DNA from: Cyathus striatus | Lineage: Eukaryota > Basidiomycota > Agaricomycetes > Agaricales > Nidulariaceae | Length of the DNA: 64,000 nt | Direction of reading: 5' to 3' | NCBI GenBank assembly: GCA_025738555.1 | Contig: JAOVFP010000002.1 | Location: 5,952,001-6,016,000, forward strand | Shown here: piece by piece, positions 1 to 12,495 of the stretch | How the letters are laid out: every line of letters begins with the position of its first letter | Numbering within the stretch: position 1 is the first letter of the stretch | Made by a program: the position numbers and the translations under genes | The notes under the pieces: model-generated | What the model was told of the DNA's origin: nothing | The model's database searches: none | Seen by the model: only the letters and a program-made list of their open reading frames with translations

Positions 1-2290
1 TTCACCCCTTCCAATAGAACAACCTTCTCACGCGTAACATCGAACCAAATGAGAGATACCAAGTGCCAAACAACCGGTCCTCAACTACCATAGTGTACAC
101 CACCGTCAATGGCGTAGACAGTCTTTCGAGGAACCGTTTCGCGCATGCATGACGAATCTGTATGAGCGTAACCGCAAAGGCTGGGCCGGGTGCCGCCGAC
201 GGGAGGAAAGGGAAAGGTAAGATGAACGCGCCGGGTATGGATGGAGCAACGACAAATCGTGTAAGCATACCTCATCCCGTCTTCTTTCTCCACCTTCATA
301 TCCTTCCTCCACCTTCGTCTCTTTCCTCTTCATCCTCAAGCCTTCATCTCCTTGTTCTTTTCTCCCTCCCCTTTCCCATTTCGTAAAGTACTAACACCCT
401 CTACAGCTCACCCCCCACAGCCTTCCCGTCGATTTCAGGCACGGTCGCTGATTTGCGTATACGTGTCGACTTTAACATCATGCACGGGAGTAGCCAACAG
501 TATTCCAGGTTCGTATCGGATGGGGAGGGATGGTGAGTTGTCCTTCCTCTGTTCTCCTTCATCCACCCCTTACGTACTAACTAAAGCTCTCCAGCTCATG
601 CACCATATACCACTCATTGATCTTACGCAAGCTTGCTCGTCGTGCAGGAGACTATTAGTCTTGTCGACTTTAACATCGAACTGAGGCGCGGGACACAGCT
701 TGCTGGATATTCAAGGTGAATATTAGGATTCATATCGGATAGGGATGTAGGGTAAGTTTCTCTTCCCCAGTTCTATTCTCCTTTCTCCACTCTTTTCGTT
801 CATGCACTAAGAACGCCCTCTCCAGCCCACGCGCCACGAATCTACTCATTGATCTCATGCTGTGCAGTCGACATGATGCACCCAGCAAGAGATCAGTGGC
901 AAACATTCAGATTTGTACCGAAGAGCGTGAGGGAGCGAGGAGGGAAGAGGGAGGAACTGTGCTGGGGGTGCAGATGGAGAGTGATTCCACATTGCCAGCG
1001 CAGAGCGTGTAAATGAATAGCCCTCAAGCCTCCTCATCTCGTCATCTTGTTCTGCTCTGTTCCCCTTTCTACGTGCTTACGCCCTCTAGTCACAGCCACA
1101 GAGGGTGCAAACGATGGGGGTTCGTATCGGAATGGCTTTGTGCGAGGAAGGGAGAACCAGGAGGTATGATGAAGGGTGAGTTGATCCTTCTCCGCTCGTG
1201 GACAGGAGGTTGTGTCTCTTGCCTGGGAGCGCGGATGGATAGGGGAACAGCAGATGCCACGATACCACCGCAGAGCGAGTGGACGAATAGCCCTCAAGCT
1301 TTATCTCTTCGTTCTGTTCTGTTTCGTTCTCCTTTCCGTTTCGTTCACATGCTTACGCCTTCTTCAGCTCACAAAGCCTGGAAGACGTAAACGTTGCGGC
1401 TTGTATCGGAATGCCTTTGTACGAGGAGGGAAGAGGGAGGAGGGAAGGTGAGGTTAACTACGCTTCCTTCACTTGTGTATGAGTGGGGGATGCGGATGCG
1501 GATGGGTGATACCACGATACCAGCACAGAGCATGTGGATAATATAGCCCTCAAGCTTCTTCATCTCTTCGTCCTGTTCTTCTCCGTTACCCTTTCCATGT
1601 TGTTCACGTACTTACGCCCCTCTCCAGCTCATAGCAGCCAGGAGAGCGCAAAAGATGAGGGTTCGTATCGGAAGGCCTTTGTGTGAGGATGGGAGGACCA
1701 GGAGGTATGATGAAGGGTGAGTTGATCCTTCTCCGCTAGTGTACAGGAGGTTGTGTCTCTTGCACTTGGAGCGCGGATGGAGAAGGGGACGGGTGATGCA
1801 ACGATACCACCGCAGAGCATGTCGACGAGTAGTCCTTCTTCATCTCTTCATCCTGTTCAGTTCCTTCCTCCTTTCCATATTGTTCACGTACTTATGCCTT
1901 CTCCAGGTTACTTCAGATAGGAAGACGCCAACAACGGGTTTGTATTGGGCCCTTCTCTAGCTCACCCTCGATGAAGAACCCACCCACCGATCTCTCGCAT
2001 GCACGCTCGTGGTGCAGGGTGTCGGCGTATGTCGGTGTGATGCATGTGAAGCAGCTTGCCAGAGGCAATGCCAAACGTCGGATTCGTATCAGATGGCCCC
2101 TTGTGCGAGGATCGGGGGGAAGGAGGATGGATGGTAAGTTGTTTTGCCTTCGCTCGTGTATGAGTAGGGGTCGTGTATCTTGCGCTGGGGATGGGGATGG
2201 GAACGGAGACGGACGGCAGCACGATACCAACGCAGACTTTGTGAACGCACATCGATTGAGCGTGTTGTGTATTCTATCTTGTCTATGAGA
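1..2290. repeat. Array of degenerate modules with intron-like signals
   Basis: A family of related segments recurs here. The best-ordered part (about 1010-2280) has a period of about 260-280 bp, with acceptor-like blocks near 1077, 1350, 1611 and 1890. Each module has a donor-like start (GGTGAGTTG or GGTAAGTT, for example near 530, 750, 1167, 1717, 2133), a pyrimidine-rich stretch, a branch-point-like CTTACG or ACTAAC, and an acceptor-like CCCTCTCCAG followed by CTCAC. Between them are conserved blocks such as GATTCGTATCGGA. No long or shared reading frame runs through the copies; the open frames are short and unrelated between modules. It could be a spliced non-coding transcript, a decayed repetitive gene or an intron-derived repeat. 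No function is assigned. Confidence 0.6.
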
Positions 2291-3880
2291 TGGGATCGAT
2301 GATCAGTAGCTGGCGCTGGCACTGGTCGTGGCCTTGGTAATGGTGTGTAGAACGATTGACAGATGCTCGTGCTCGTAGAGTCCATCTTGTTCCCACTTCT
2401 AATGTGTATCGACTACTGCAAATCTTCATGAAGGCTACAACTACATGATGAGTCTTGGCTGTTGATAATAACGCTTTGATGCGTGCACCGTAAGCGTGCG
2501 TTATGACGTGGCTTCCCTTTTCACCCCTTTCACCTTATTCATCTCCCTTTTATTTCTCTACCTACATCTCTTTTCTCTTCATAATATACGCCACCAGTAG
2601 CGTTTATAGACACTATATAAAGAGTAGTATATACGTACTCTTACTTCAGTCATTGTATCTAACTATACACTGAGGTAAGAGCTCTCATATCTTTATTCTT
2701 ACTATGCTTAGATTACTCACGCTCACTTGTAGATATATTTACTCATCACTTACTTCGTGTGTGTCTAGGGGATTCATATTCTATATTGGCGTCCCAAGTG
2801 CATTCAGTAGTCTGCACACCAGTCGCCTGTGTATCATAAATAGCATGTAGAATAATGTACTATTATCTCACATTCGCCTGCAAAGCTGTAAAATGATAAG
2901 ATGTAAGATAGGCGCTTCTATGTCTGTCAGCTATAAATAAAATATCGATGAGTTGATGCACGAGGTACATATAAGATGGACATCGATGATGCAGATCTTC
3001 GCACACGGACAGCGACTTGCATGAGTAAGTAAATCGATCATATTATGTATTGCACTTCTACGCTTGCAGGCGCTTTCATCACACAGCAGTATACCATTGG
3101 TCATATCATGTAGCTTCGCCTTCGACTAGTTAATAGTGGAACACCCAGCACGAATCCTCTGATGGTTATATATATAGATACCCCTGCTACTTTGGGTTTC
3201 TTCAGTATAGATCTGTACGAGTGATAAGATAAGACCAATTAATACCAAATTAAAATATCAAGAAATTCCCACAGGTCCGGCGTCGATAGTGAGTAGACTC
3301 CTACAGAGAGAGGATGATGTTTGGTGATATTGTGCTAGGGCTTTGAACATTGTCTAGAGTCTGGCCTCGCCACTCGACTCCCACGTACAAGCTTCTCTGA
3401 GATATCTCTTCGTTTCGAATCACCAACGTCACTTATGTATGGTAGTCTCTCTCTAGTCGGGTTCGAGCTTAGTTCGAACATTCCACTTGCGACGCGCAAC
3501 CAGCTTGCAATTTCTTGCAATGGTGTCATACCTCCTTGACACTTTGGCTTTGCCAACACTTCTTACATCTAGCAACAGGTACGTTGCCCCGTTTTTCTTG
3601 TATTCCCTTACAAATATGTTTTAACCTGTACTTGCAGAAGATAGCGGATCCCACGCCGCACAGCGCAGAAACATTTCTCGGGGGGCCGGTGTCTGGCTCA
3701 TCTGAGCAGTTCGGTAACAGCAGGGGCGATTGATATGGGGGTAGGGATACCTTGCCTAGTGGCCTATGACAGAATCAGCATATGCGTTACTGGACACATG
3801 CGCAGGGGTACGTCGTTTCTTTCTCTCTTTCCCTCCTTTTCCTACTCCCTTCTCTCTACCTGTTCGTGTTCACCATTCAC
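2291..3880. other. Intergenic, no gene recognised
   Basis: Mixed composition with short open frames only and no domain that I recognise on either strand. A TATA-like ACTATATAAAGAG lies at about 2612. Confidence 0.5.
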
Positions 3881-3896
3881 CTTAGGGTTAGGGTTA
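3881..3896 (+). repeat. Interstitial telomere-like repeat
   Basis: Two and a half copies of TTAGGG in a row (TTAGGGTTAGGGTTA). TTAGGG is the usual fungal telomere unit. The stretch is too short to show a former chromosome end. Confidence 0.4.
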
Positions 3897-4009
3897 TCGC
3901 TTGCACCGTCCCTCATATACTTTCATTTCACTAACTCTTACTTACTTTCTTCTTTCTTTCGTTGCCCCATTCCACCTTACTAAGCTTCATCCATTGCTCA
4001 TCCCTTCCT

Positions 4010-4960
4010 AATAGAACGACACTTCTCTTTACCCTTCGCACGCGCACTACAACATCGGGAGCGGGTGGGAGATGTCGGGGGCCGAACAGCCGAGCCTCTA
4101 GTACACGACCGGCGTATGCAGTCAGCCTTCGGAGGAACCATCGTGCGCTTGGCTGGGGAATCCGTATGAGTATAGCTGCGAATGCTGGGACGGGTGCAGT
4201 TGGAAGGAAAATACAGATGAGCGTGATGGGTACAGATGGTCATGGGCAGAAAGTGTAAGCATACCTTGTCTCTTAGTATTAACGCCCTCTTCAGCTCACG
4301 CACCATGGACCCATCCGTCGATTTCACGCACGTACGTCGTACGCTGTGCTGTGTGCGCACGTCGGCATCGGGCACTGAGCGGTCAGCACGGAAGGAACTA
4401 GGATTCGTATTGGATAAAGAAGGTGGGTGAGTTGTTTTCTATTCTCCTCCATCCATCCTTTCCTTTAATGTACTGAATGAAGCCCTCTCCAGCTCACTCG
4501 CATGAATCCACCGATCAAGTATGCATGCTTGTTGTGCAGGGTAGGATAGTCGACTTATACATGCACGAGGCACCGTATGCAGCCAGCAGGAGGTGCAAGA
4601 CAAATGTTGAATTCATATCGGATATCCCTTGTACGAGGAGGAGAGGAGGGAAGATGGATAGTGAGTTCTTACTCCGTTCGTGTATGAGTTGGGGTCGTGT
4701 GTCTTGCACTGGGGATGTGCATGAGAACAGCCTTGGCGCGGGTGGTTGCGGCAATTGAATGGTGGGAGGGCGAGTTGAAGTTCTCCTTTGCTCGTGTGCA
4801 GCGGGCTGTGTGCCTTGCGGCTGTACTGGGGGCGGAAGGGGATGGAGACGGGTGACAGATCGACACTGAAACAGAGCATGTGGACAGCTATGGAGTGCAC
4901 TTATTGCGATTCTATCTCGTCTACGGGAAGCTGGCACTGGCACGAGCGGTGCTCGTGCTC
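4010..4960. repeat. Second cluster of the splice-like modules
   Basis: This block repeats the 1-2290 family: acceptor-like blocks near 4280 and 4490 followed by CTCACGC/CTCACTC, donor-like GGTGAGTTG at about 4427 and AGTGAGTTC at about 4660, and the shared phrase CGTGTATGAGTTGGGGTCGTGT near 4678. Its start also resembles positions 1-260 (TTCCTAATAGAACGAC against TTCCAATAGAACAACC), so the 1-2290 block and this one may be a larger duplication about 4 kb apart. No gene recognised. Confidence 0.55.
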
Positions 4961-6166
4961 GTGCAGGTGGCTACGCACGTCTTTGCTGCATCACCCACCT
5001 CTTTCCTTCTTCCTTCCTCTCCGCTGTTTCTTTTTACCTACTTCGCTATCTTCCCTTCGTTCTGTTGCCCTCTCCCTCTCCTGGCCCTTCGTGTCCTCCT
5101 TTATTCACGAGGCTAACGAAATATCTCCAGTTCAACCACGCCAACTTTCTATCGTTCGTACGACAAGTTGGCGGCTGTACGTATGGACGTGGTGGGAAAA
5201 CGAGATGGGAGAATTGGATTGTTGGTCTGGGGAGACTGGAAATCGTGAAGCGTGAAGGTGTGTTTCGTCAATTGTATTATTTAGTTCGTATGGTCGTGGT
5301 CTCGTTCCCCATTCTCTCTTAGGTTATACTTCGTTTATTATGTTTCATTCATCCTGTCTCTCGTACATACATTCTCCCTCCCGTCGTCGTTCCCCCCTTT
5401 CCCTTTCATTCGTATGGGACCTCCAAGTCTGTTCATAAACCATACATTCTTCCTTCCTCGCTTTTGTTACTTGCTTATCTACGTAACGCTGAAGCTCACG
5501 ACCCGATGTGAGTTGTTAAAGACTTGTAGCGCTGTTATCAATGCATTCACTATTGTCAGTTATCTACTAATGTGTCGTCGGAAGACAGTAACGACTGTAC
5601 TGAGAGATTTAATTTGATCATAATGTAAACAGTAATTTCGTTCATAGTCTTGAGGTATCTTCATGTTTAGCAACCTAGTGGAGTGTTTCAAGCGTTTTAC
5701 TATTAAATACATGTGTTATCCACGCTTCTCGTCCGAACATGTCGAATATCTCACAATCGACATCTTCTATGTGACTCCTTTCTCTCCGATTGTCTTATCT
5801 GACTCCTGAGCCTGCCTACAACGTGGATCGATCAATCTATCTTAGAATTTTCATTCTAGACATCAACGTATTGGTTTAGCTGTATGTATACCATGTGTTC
5901 TTTATTAGTCCCATGATCCTTCTCATGCCTGCTACGTGTACATTTACATATTTTTAGCACAAATGCGAGGCTGTCTCCTGATTACCACGTATGTGACACT
6001 TCTGCTTGCTATTAATGTTCTCTATCGGCGCGTGATGCAGATCTATGTAACAATTATAAAGGACAGCCTAATGAAGTTGAATCGTTCCTCCCCCCCATCA
6101 CAGCGAACTTCAGCGATCAAAACTTGAACCTACAAACTCAACTACAGCTATAAGCAAATTTCAATT
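4961..6166. other. Intergenic region upstream of the NACHT-WD40 gene
   Basis: Pyrimidine-rich tracts and short open frames only. No convincing TATA box was picked out for the gene that starts at 6167. Confidence 0.5.
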
Positions 6167-9100
6167 ATGGCACTGGAACTTGTGTCTACTGGTGAAATGT
6201 TCAAAAATGCACAAAATGCGAATATTCGGCATTCAACTTTGAATACTGCTGGCCGAGATTTAATTATAAATAATGAAGTATCTAAAAATGACATCCAAGC
6301 AAAACTTAGTCTGCTAAAGGCAATATCACATGAAGAACATTATGTTCCATACTGCATGGAAGGAACAAGAAAGGGATTGTTTGAAAACATAAATAACTGG
6401 CTAAATAATTTTGGTATGCATAAATTGAAGAACTTGTACATATGTATATACTCAACTGTCTTTGTATTAGATGAGTCCACACCAAACATAATGTGGATTA
6501 CTGGATATCCAGGTGCTGGAAAGTCAGCAATTGTTTCAACTATGGTTTCCAAACTTTCTCTGTCTCAAAGACTCATGGGCTATCACTTCTTCAAAAGAGA
6601 TGATGCATTTCTAAGTGATCCCTGCACTGTGTGGCGCACTACAGCTGCTACTATAGCTTCTAAACATACCACTATTGCTGAAGTTATAGCAATGAAGCTT
6701 GATAATACATTCAGAATTCAAGATATTAAATGGCACTTTGAAAATCTTATTCAGATGAGCTTAAGAAACCACCTGGAGAAGTTAAATAATCCAGTTATGG
6801 TTATTGATGCATTGGATGAATGTAAAAGAGGAGAAGGCATGCATATCTTCATCAACACTCTGATTTCTTGGTCAAAATTTCCAAAAAATTGTAAACTCAT
6901 AATTACAAGTAGACCTGGTTACAAGCCAGCTAAGCTCAATAATGCTAAGCTGTGCATTGACTATGAATTGGAAATTGGTTTTAATGCTGAATCAGAAACT
7001 AATAATGATATAATGTATTATCTCAGAAGTAAATTTGAAGAAACATATGATTGGATGGAATGGAAGCCAAGTGAAGAAGACTTAAATGCAATAGCAAAAA
7101 AAGCAGCTGGGTTGTTCATTTATGCCTCTACTATAGCAGAGTTCATTACTTCAGAGCAAGAGGGTGAGATACTTCCCAATAAAAAGATGAAAAATATACT
7201 GGAAAATCAGGAAGAGAGTACAGTTTCAAGTATTGACAACTTATATATACAAATTTTAAGGACATCTTTTACAACATGGAGCAATGAGGACAAAGTCATA
7301 GTTCAGAGTGTTCTTGCCCTTATAATCCTTGCAAAAGTTCCATTAGATCAAAATGACATACAGCATTTCATTGGTGACAAGAAGAATGATGACCTGAAGA
7401 CTATCATTCAGTTAATTTTGAGACATTTACAACCAGTAGTATCCACTAATACAGGGAAAGTGACTGCCAGACATTTATCATTTTTGGAATTTTTGACAGA
7501 AAGATGTCAATTGAAGCAGTTTAGAATTAACAAAACCACTTTTTCTGTGAAAATAGCAACAACAATATATAAAATTCTAAATTGTGATTTGAAGTTTAAC
7601 ATATGCAATCTAGAATCATCATACAACAAAAATGATGATGTGGATAACTTGAATGAAAGAATTCAGCAATATATACCAGATTATTTACAATACTGTTGCA
7701 TGTACTGGCCTCTGCATAAAATTGACATTTCAAAAAATGATATCAGAATTGAAGATGAGCAGGAGTTTATTATTTTTCTTCATGATAAATTTTTATACTG
7801 GCTGGAAGTCATGAGTTTACTGAAAGAAATACCTAAAGCTTTGGGATATTTAAATGAATTATCCAAGAATTGTCAGAATGTAAGTTGACTCTAGGTTGTC
7901 TTACATATAAGACTAATGACAAGATATAGAATGAAATAAAAGAGTTTATTATGGATGCTGTTGAATTCATAATGCATTTCTACATTCCAATAACAACAAG
8001 TGCACCACACATATATCTGTCTGCACTACCATTTGCACCACAAAGATCATTAATTCTCAGACAATATAAAAATAAATTTGGAAACACTGTTTTAAGATTG
8101 GGAAAAATAGAGCAGGACTGGACTTATAAAGGAAAAAAAGTTTACCACCATGAATTTGCAGTTACATGTGTTGCATTCTCCAAAGGTGGAAATGAGATTC
8201 TCATTTGTTTAGAAGACAATACAATTGGAATATGGGATATCACAACTGGAAGAATTATTGCTGGCCCATTTGAAGGTCACACAGATTATGTCTCATCTGT
8301 AGCATTTTCTCCAGATGGAAAGCAAGTGGTATCTGGATCATCTGACAAAACTGTGAGAATATGGGATGTGAGTAGTGGCACAATTGCTGCTGGTCCATTT
8401 GAAGGTCACACAGATTATGTCACATCTGTAGCATTTTCTCCAGATGGAAAGCAAGTGGTATCTGGATCACATGATAAAACTGTGAGAATATGGGATGTGA
8501 GTAGTAGCACAATTGCTGCTGGTCCATTTGAAGGTCACACACATTGGGTCACATCTGTAGCATTTTCTCCAGATGGAAAGCAAGTGGTATCTGGATCATC
8601 TGACAAAACTGTGAGAATATGGGATGTGAGTAGTGGCACAATTGCTGCTGGTCCATTTGAAGGTCACACACATTGGGTCAGATCTGGAGGACTTTATGCT
8701 CGCCCCCTGTTACACGTGGAATACATGTGAATTCCACCTGTTCATGTGTACTTCACATGTACTTCATATGTACTACACTCCACCTCAAATGTATTCAAAT
8801 CAGCAAATTTCTATTCAAATTTGCGAATTTTGTACACATGAAGTACACATGCAGTGCACATGTAGGGGTGAAATATCAAAATTCCACATGGAATTGCAAA
8901 GTGAAGTTCACAAGGAATACACATGAACTAGTTACACTTGTACACTACACATTGTAGTTACTTATAATACACTTACTCACCACTACCACAACAAAAATGA
9001 ATGTTTTAGCATAATGACACAAAGGATTGTCACAATGTCACACTTGTAGTTATAACACTTTTCCCACAGTCATCACATTGTTACACTTGTCTCACCATGT

Positions 9101-9229
9101 CACAGTTGTCACACACTGTGACAGGGGACAAATGTGATAGCTACAATAAGTGTGACAACTGTGACAACTGCAACATGGTGGGATGACTGTGATATGACAG
9201 GACATGTGTGACACTGCATTACATGTGAC

Positions 9230-10545
9230 AAATGTGTACTGAGTGTGACAAGTATGTGTTAAGTGTGACAAGTGTGCATTGAGTGTAACACTGTATTGAC
9301 ACTATGTATTGAGTGTGACACCATGGGTCAAGTGTGACAAGTGTGTATTGAGTGTGACAAGTGTGTGACAAGTGTGATACCATATGTTGAGTGTGTTAAG
9401 TGTGACAAGTATGCATCAAGTGTGACACCATATGTTGAGTGTGTTAAGTGTGACAAGTATGCATCAAGTGTGACACCATGGGTCAAGTGTGACAAGTGTG
9501 TGACAAGTGTGACACCATATGTTGAGTGTGTTAAGTGTGACAAGTATGTGTTAAGTGTGACACCATGTGTCAAGCGTGACACTGTGTGTTAAGTGTGACA
9601 CTATGTGTTAAGTGTGACACTGTGTGTTAAGTGTGACACCGTGTGTCAAGTGTGTCACCGTGTGTTAAGTGTGACACCATGTGTCAAGTGTGACACTGTG
9701 TGTTAAGTGTGACACCGTGTGTCAAGCGTGACACTGTGTGTTAAGTGTGACACCGTGTGTCAAGCGTGACACTGTGTGTTAAGTGTGACACCGTGTGTCA
9801 AGCGTGACACTGTGTGTTAAGTGTGACACCGTGTGTCAAGCGTGACACTGTGTGTTAAGTGTGACACCGTGTGTCAAGCGTGACACTGTGTGTTAAGTGT
9901 GACACCGTGTGTCAAGCGTGACACTGTGTGTTAAGTGTGACACCGTGTGTCAAGCGTGACACTGTGTGTTAAGTGTGACACCGTGTGTCAAGCGTGACAC
10001 TGTGTGTTAAGTGTGACACCGTGTGTCAAGTGTGACACTGTGTGTCAAGTGTGACACTGTGTGTCAAGTGTGACACTGTGTGTCAAGTGTGACACTGTGT
10101 GTCAAGTGTGACACTGTGTGTCAAGTGTGACACTGTGTGTCAAGTGTGACACTGTGTGTCAAGTGTGACACTGTGTGTCAAGTGTGACACTGTGTGTCAA
10201 GTGTGACACTGTGTGTCAAGTGTGACACTGTGTGTCAAGTGTGACACTGTGTGTCAAGTGTGACACTGTGTGTCAAGTGTGACACTGTGTGTCAAGTGTG
10301 ACACTGTGTGTCAAGTGTGACACTGTGTGTCAAGTGTGACACTGTGTGTCAAGTGTGACACTGTGTGTCAAGTGTGACACTGTGTGTCAAGTGTGACACT
10401 GTGTGTTAAGTGTGACACTGTGTGTCAAGCGTGACACTGTGTGTTAAGTATGACACTGTGTGTCAAGCGTGACACCGTGTGTCAAGTGTGACACTGTGTG
10501 TCAAGTGTGACACTGTGTGTTAAGCATGACACCATGCATTGAGTG
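9230..10545 (+). repeat. 19-bp satellite with a 38-bp higher-order stretch
   Basis: The unit is GTGTGACACTGTGTGTCAA. From about 10026 to 10400 it is an almost perfect monomer run of about twenty copies. From about 9690 to 10020 it alternates as a 38-bp dimer, with CACCGTG in one half and AAGCGTG/GTTAA in the other, about nine times. The flanks are more diverged. Open frames across it are by-products of the period. Confidence 0.92.
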
Positions 10546-10619
10546 TGACACCATGCATCAAGTGTGACATGGTGGGATGACTGTAACATAAGGGACAAGT
10601 GTGACACTGATACTGTGGG

Positions 10620-10900
10620 ACAAGTATGACAACTGCAATAACTTCAAGAATGGAAGGAAATGATATACATGGAGGGTGGGAACAGAGGGGAATGACACAT
10701 ATGAAGGGTGGGAATAGCAAGAAGCAATATGCATGGAGGGCAGGAACAGGGAGGAACAACACACATGGAGAGTGGGAATAGCAAGGAATGACATGCATGG
10801 AGGGTGGGAACAGGGGGTAATAATGTGCATGAAGAGTGAGAAAGGTGAGAAACAACAAGCATGGATGGTGGGTATGGCAGGACAACAACAAGCACTCCAT
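10620..10900 (+). repeat. Purine-rich degenerate repeat inside element A
   Basis: Repeats of a block of about 27-29 bp based on CATGGAGGGTGGGAACAGG..GAATGACA. Long minus-strand open frames here (rich in HAYC/CSHPPC) come from the repeat and are not genes. Confidence 0.7.
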
Positions 10901-12495
10901 GTGTAGTCCACATGAAATCCACTTAGAAAAGTACACATGAAGTACATCTTAAGTACACCTTTCAACTGTTATTTTCATCAAGTTATAAGAAAGGTGGAAT
11001 CCATGTGTACTCCACATGGTTCCATGTGAATTACACATGGAAAATGTGTACTTTTTTCTAGATATGTGGATTCCATGTGGACTTCACATGGAAATGTGTA
11101 CTACACATGGAGTACATGTGTATAGGTGGGTGTGCGGAAAGTACTGCAGATATGTAGCATTTTCTCCAGATGGAAAGCAAGTGGTATCTGGATCACGTGA
11201 CACAACTGTGAGAATATGGGATGTGAGTAGTGGCACAATTGCTGCTGGTCCATTTGAAGGTCACACACGTTGGGTCAGATCTGTAGCATTTTCTCCAGAT
11301 GAAAAGCAAGTGGTATCTGGATCAGATGACAAAACTGTGAGAATATGGGATGTGAGTAGTGGCACAATTGCTGCTGGTCCATTTAAAGGTCACACAGATT
11401 ATGTCACATCTGTAGCATTTTCTCCAGATGGAAAGCAAGTGGTATCTGGTTCACAGGACAAAACTGTGAGAATATGGGATGTGAGTAGTGGCACAATTGC
11501 TGCTGGTCCATTTGAAGGTCACACAGATTGGGTCACATCTGTAGCATTTTCTCCAGATGGAAAGCAAGTGGTATCTGGATCATCTGACAAAACTGTGAGA
11601 ATATGGGATGTGAGTAGTAGCACAATTGCTGCTAGTCCATTTGAAGGTCACACACATTGGGTCACATCTGTAGTATTTTCTCCAGATGGAAAGCAAGTGG
11701 TATCTGGATCAGATGACAAAACTGTGAGAATATGGGATGTGAGTAGTGGCACAATTGCTGCTGGTCCATTTGAAGATCACACAGATGATGTCACATCTGT
11801 AGCATTTTCTCCAGATGGAAGGCAAGTGGTATCTGGATCAGGTGATGAAACTGTGAGAATATGGGATGTGAGTAGTGGCACAATTGCTGCTGGTCCATTT
11901 GAAGGTCACACACGTTGGGTCAGATCTGTAGCATTTTCTCCAGATGGAAAGCAAGTGGTGTCTGGATCAGGTGACAAAAATGTAAAAATATGGGATAAGG
12001 AGTGTCATTCCACTGTAAGGTCTAGATTAACTACTCTCAGTGAAATATCAATAGTGCCCAGCCTGACTAACCACAATATCAGGTGAGTAGTATTTGTTAT
12101 AGGTCAATATTTTGCCATGCTGAACTATTTTTAGAAACATGCAGTTGATACCTGGTATATTATTTCTTCTGTCAATTAATTCATATTAAATTTACTAATT
12201 GTTTGTCTAAATAGCTCATTTAAAAAAGTTGCTATCATTAGGTGGATCATCAATTTATATGACCAGTCATAATGATGGCTGGGTTAGAGATAAGAACAGA
12301 AAGTTATTATTCTGGGTGCCTGACTACTTAAGATCAATACTATGTGATTTTGACACAATTATTATCATGGGTAAAACTACTGTATGCAGGTTAAGCTTTT
12401 CACAGTTCTGCCATGGATCTGACTGGATAAATTGTGTTACCACTGATACAATAGCTAATATTTTAGTAGAAACCACTGAGGAGGAATTTTTATGA

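Larger units (their letters stand above)
8687..11146 (+). mobile_element. Element A: non-autonomous hAT-like element with satellite core
   Basis: The WD40 reading is interrupted exactly here. The 8 bp before the element are CAGATCTG (8679-8686) and the 8 bp after are CAGATATG (11147-11154), an 8-bp target duplication with one difference; removing the element and one copy restores the WD repeat in frame. Left end: GAGGACTTTATGCTCGCCCCC. Right end read inward: CAGTACTTTCCGCACACCC. These are imperfect inverted termini. The arms are built of palindromic words such as CCATGTG/CACATGG and the core is a 19-bp satellite. No transposase frame is present. An 8-bp duplication suggests hAT machinery; this is inference. 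Confidence 0.82.
8274..11992 (+). repeat. 129-bp WD40-coding repeats, highly conserved internally
   Basis: Each unit is 43 codons and starts GHT. The copies differ almost only at residues 4-8 (DYVTS, HWVTS, RWVRS, DWVTS, DDVTS) and residue 23 (S, H, R, D, Q, G); the rest is nearly constant. This is the high-internal-conservation pattern known from fungal HNWD genes. The array is broken by the element at 8687-11146. Confidence 0.85.
6167..12495 (+). pseudogene. NACHT-WD40 (NWD/HET-E-like) NLR gene, split by a transposon
   Basis: This encodes a STAND NTPase of the fungal NLR type, a family linked to non-self recognition. Visible exons are 6167-6413, 6471-7879, 7930-8686, 11155-12082 and 12215-12495. 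The first intron (57 nt) has no stop and keeps frame if retained. Walker A is GYPGAGKSA (near 6507) and Walker B is VMVIDALDEC. A sensor-like TSRPG follows. The C-terminal half is about eleven WD40 repeats of 43 residues sharing SVAFSPDGKQVVSGS and KTVRIWD. The last exon has the family tail GWVRDKN..LLFWVPDYLR. A 2460-bp element sits inside repeat 5, and translation into it stops at 8730. The last exon is also one base out of frame with the obvious splice sites; an A6 run at 12222-12227 would fit as A5. The start was chosen as the first ATG before the conserved N-terminus. Confidence 0.88.

Noticed and set aside
3881..3896. A former chromosome end or fusion point
   Set aside because: Only two and a half TTAGGG units without further telomeric or subtelomeric signs.
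9328..9592. Open frames on both strands across the 19-bp satellite
   Set aside because: They come from the repeat period and repeat the same few residues; no start context or domain.
9690..10400. CRISPR-like appearance of the regular arrays
   Set aside because: The units are contiguous, with no unique spacers, in a eukaryotic genome.
10520..10965. Minus-strand frames of 92-138 codons rich in Cys, His and Pro
   Set aside because: Overlapping frames over a purine-rich repeat in element A; composition artefact.
8687..11146. Element A as a long intron of the NLR gene
   Set aside because: Its limits lack GT and AG, it has inverted termini, and an 8-bp duplication flanks it.
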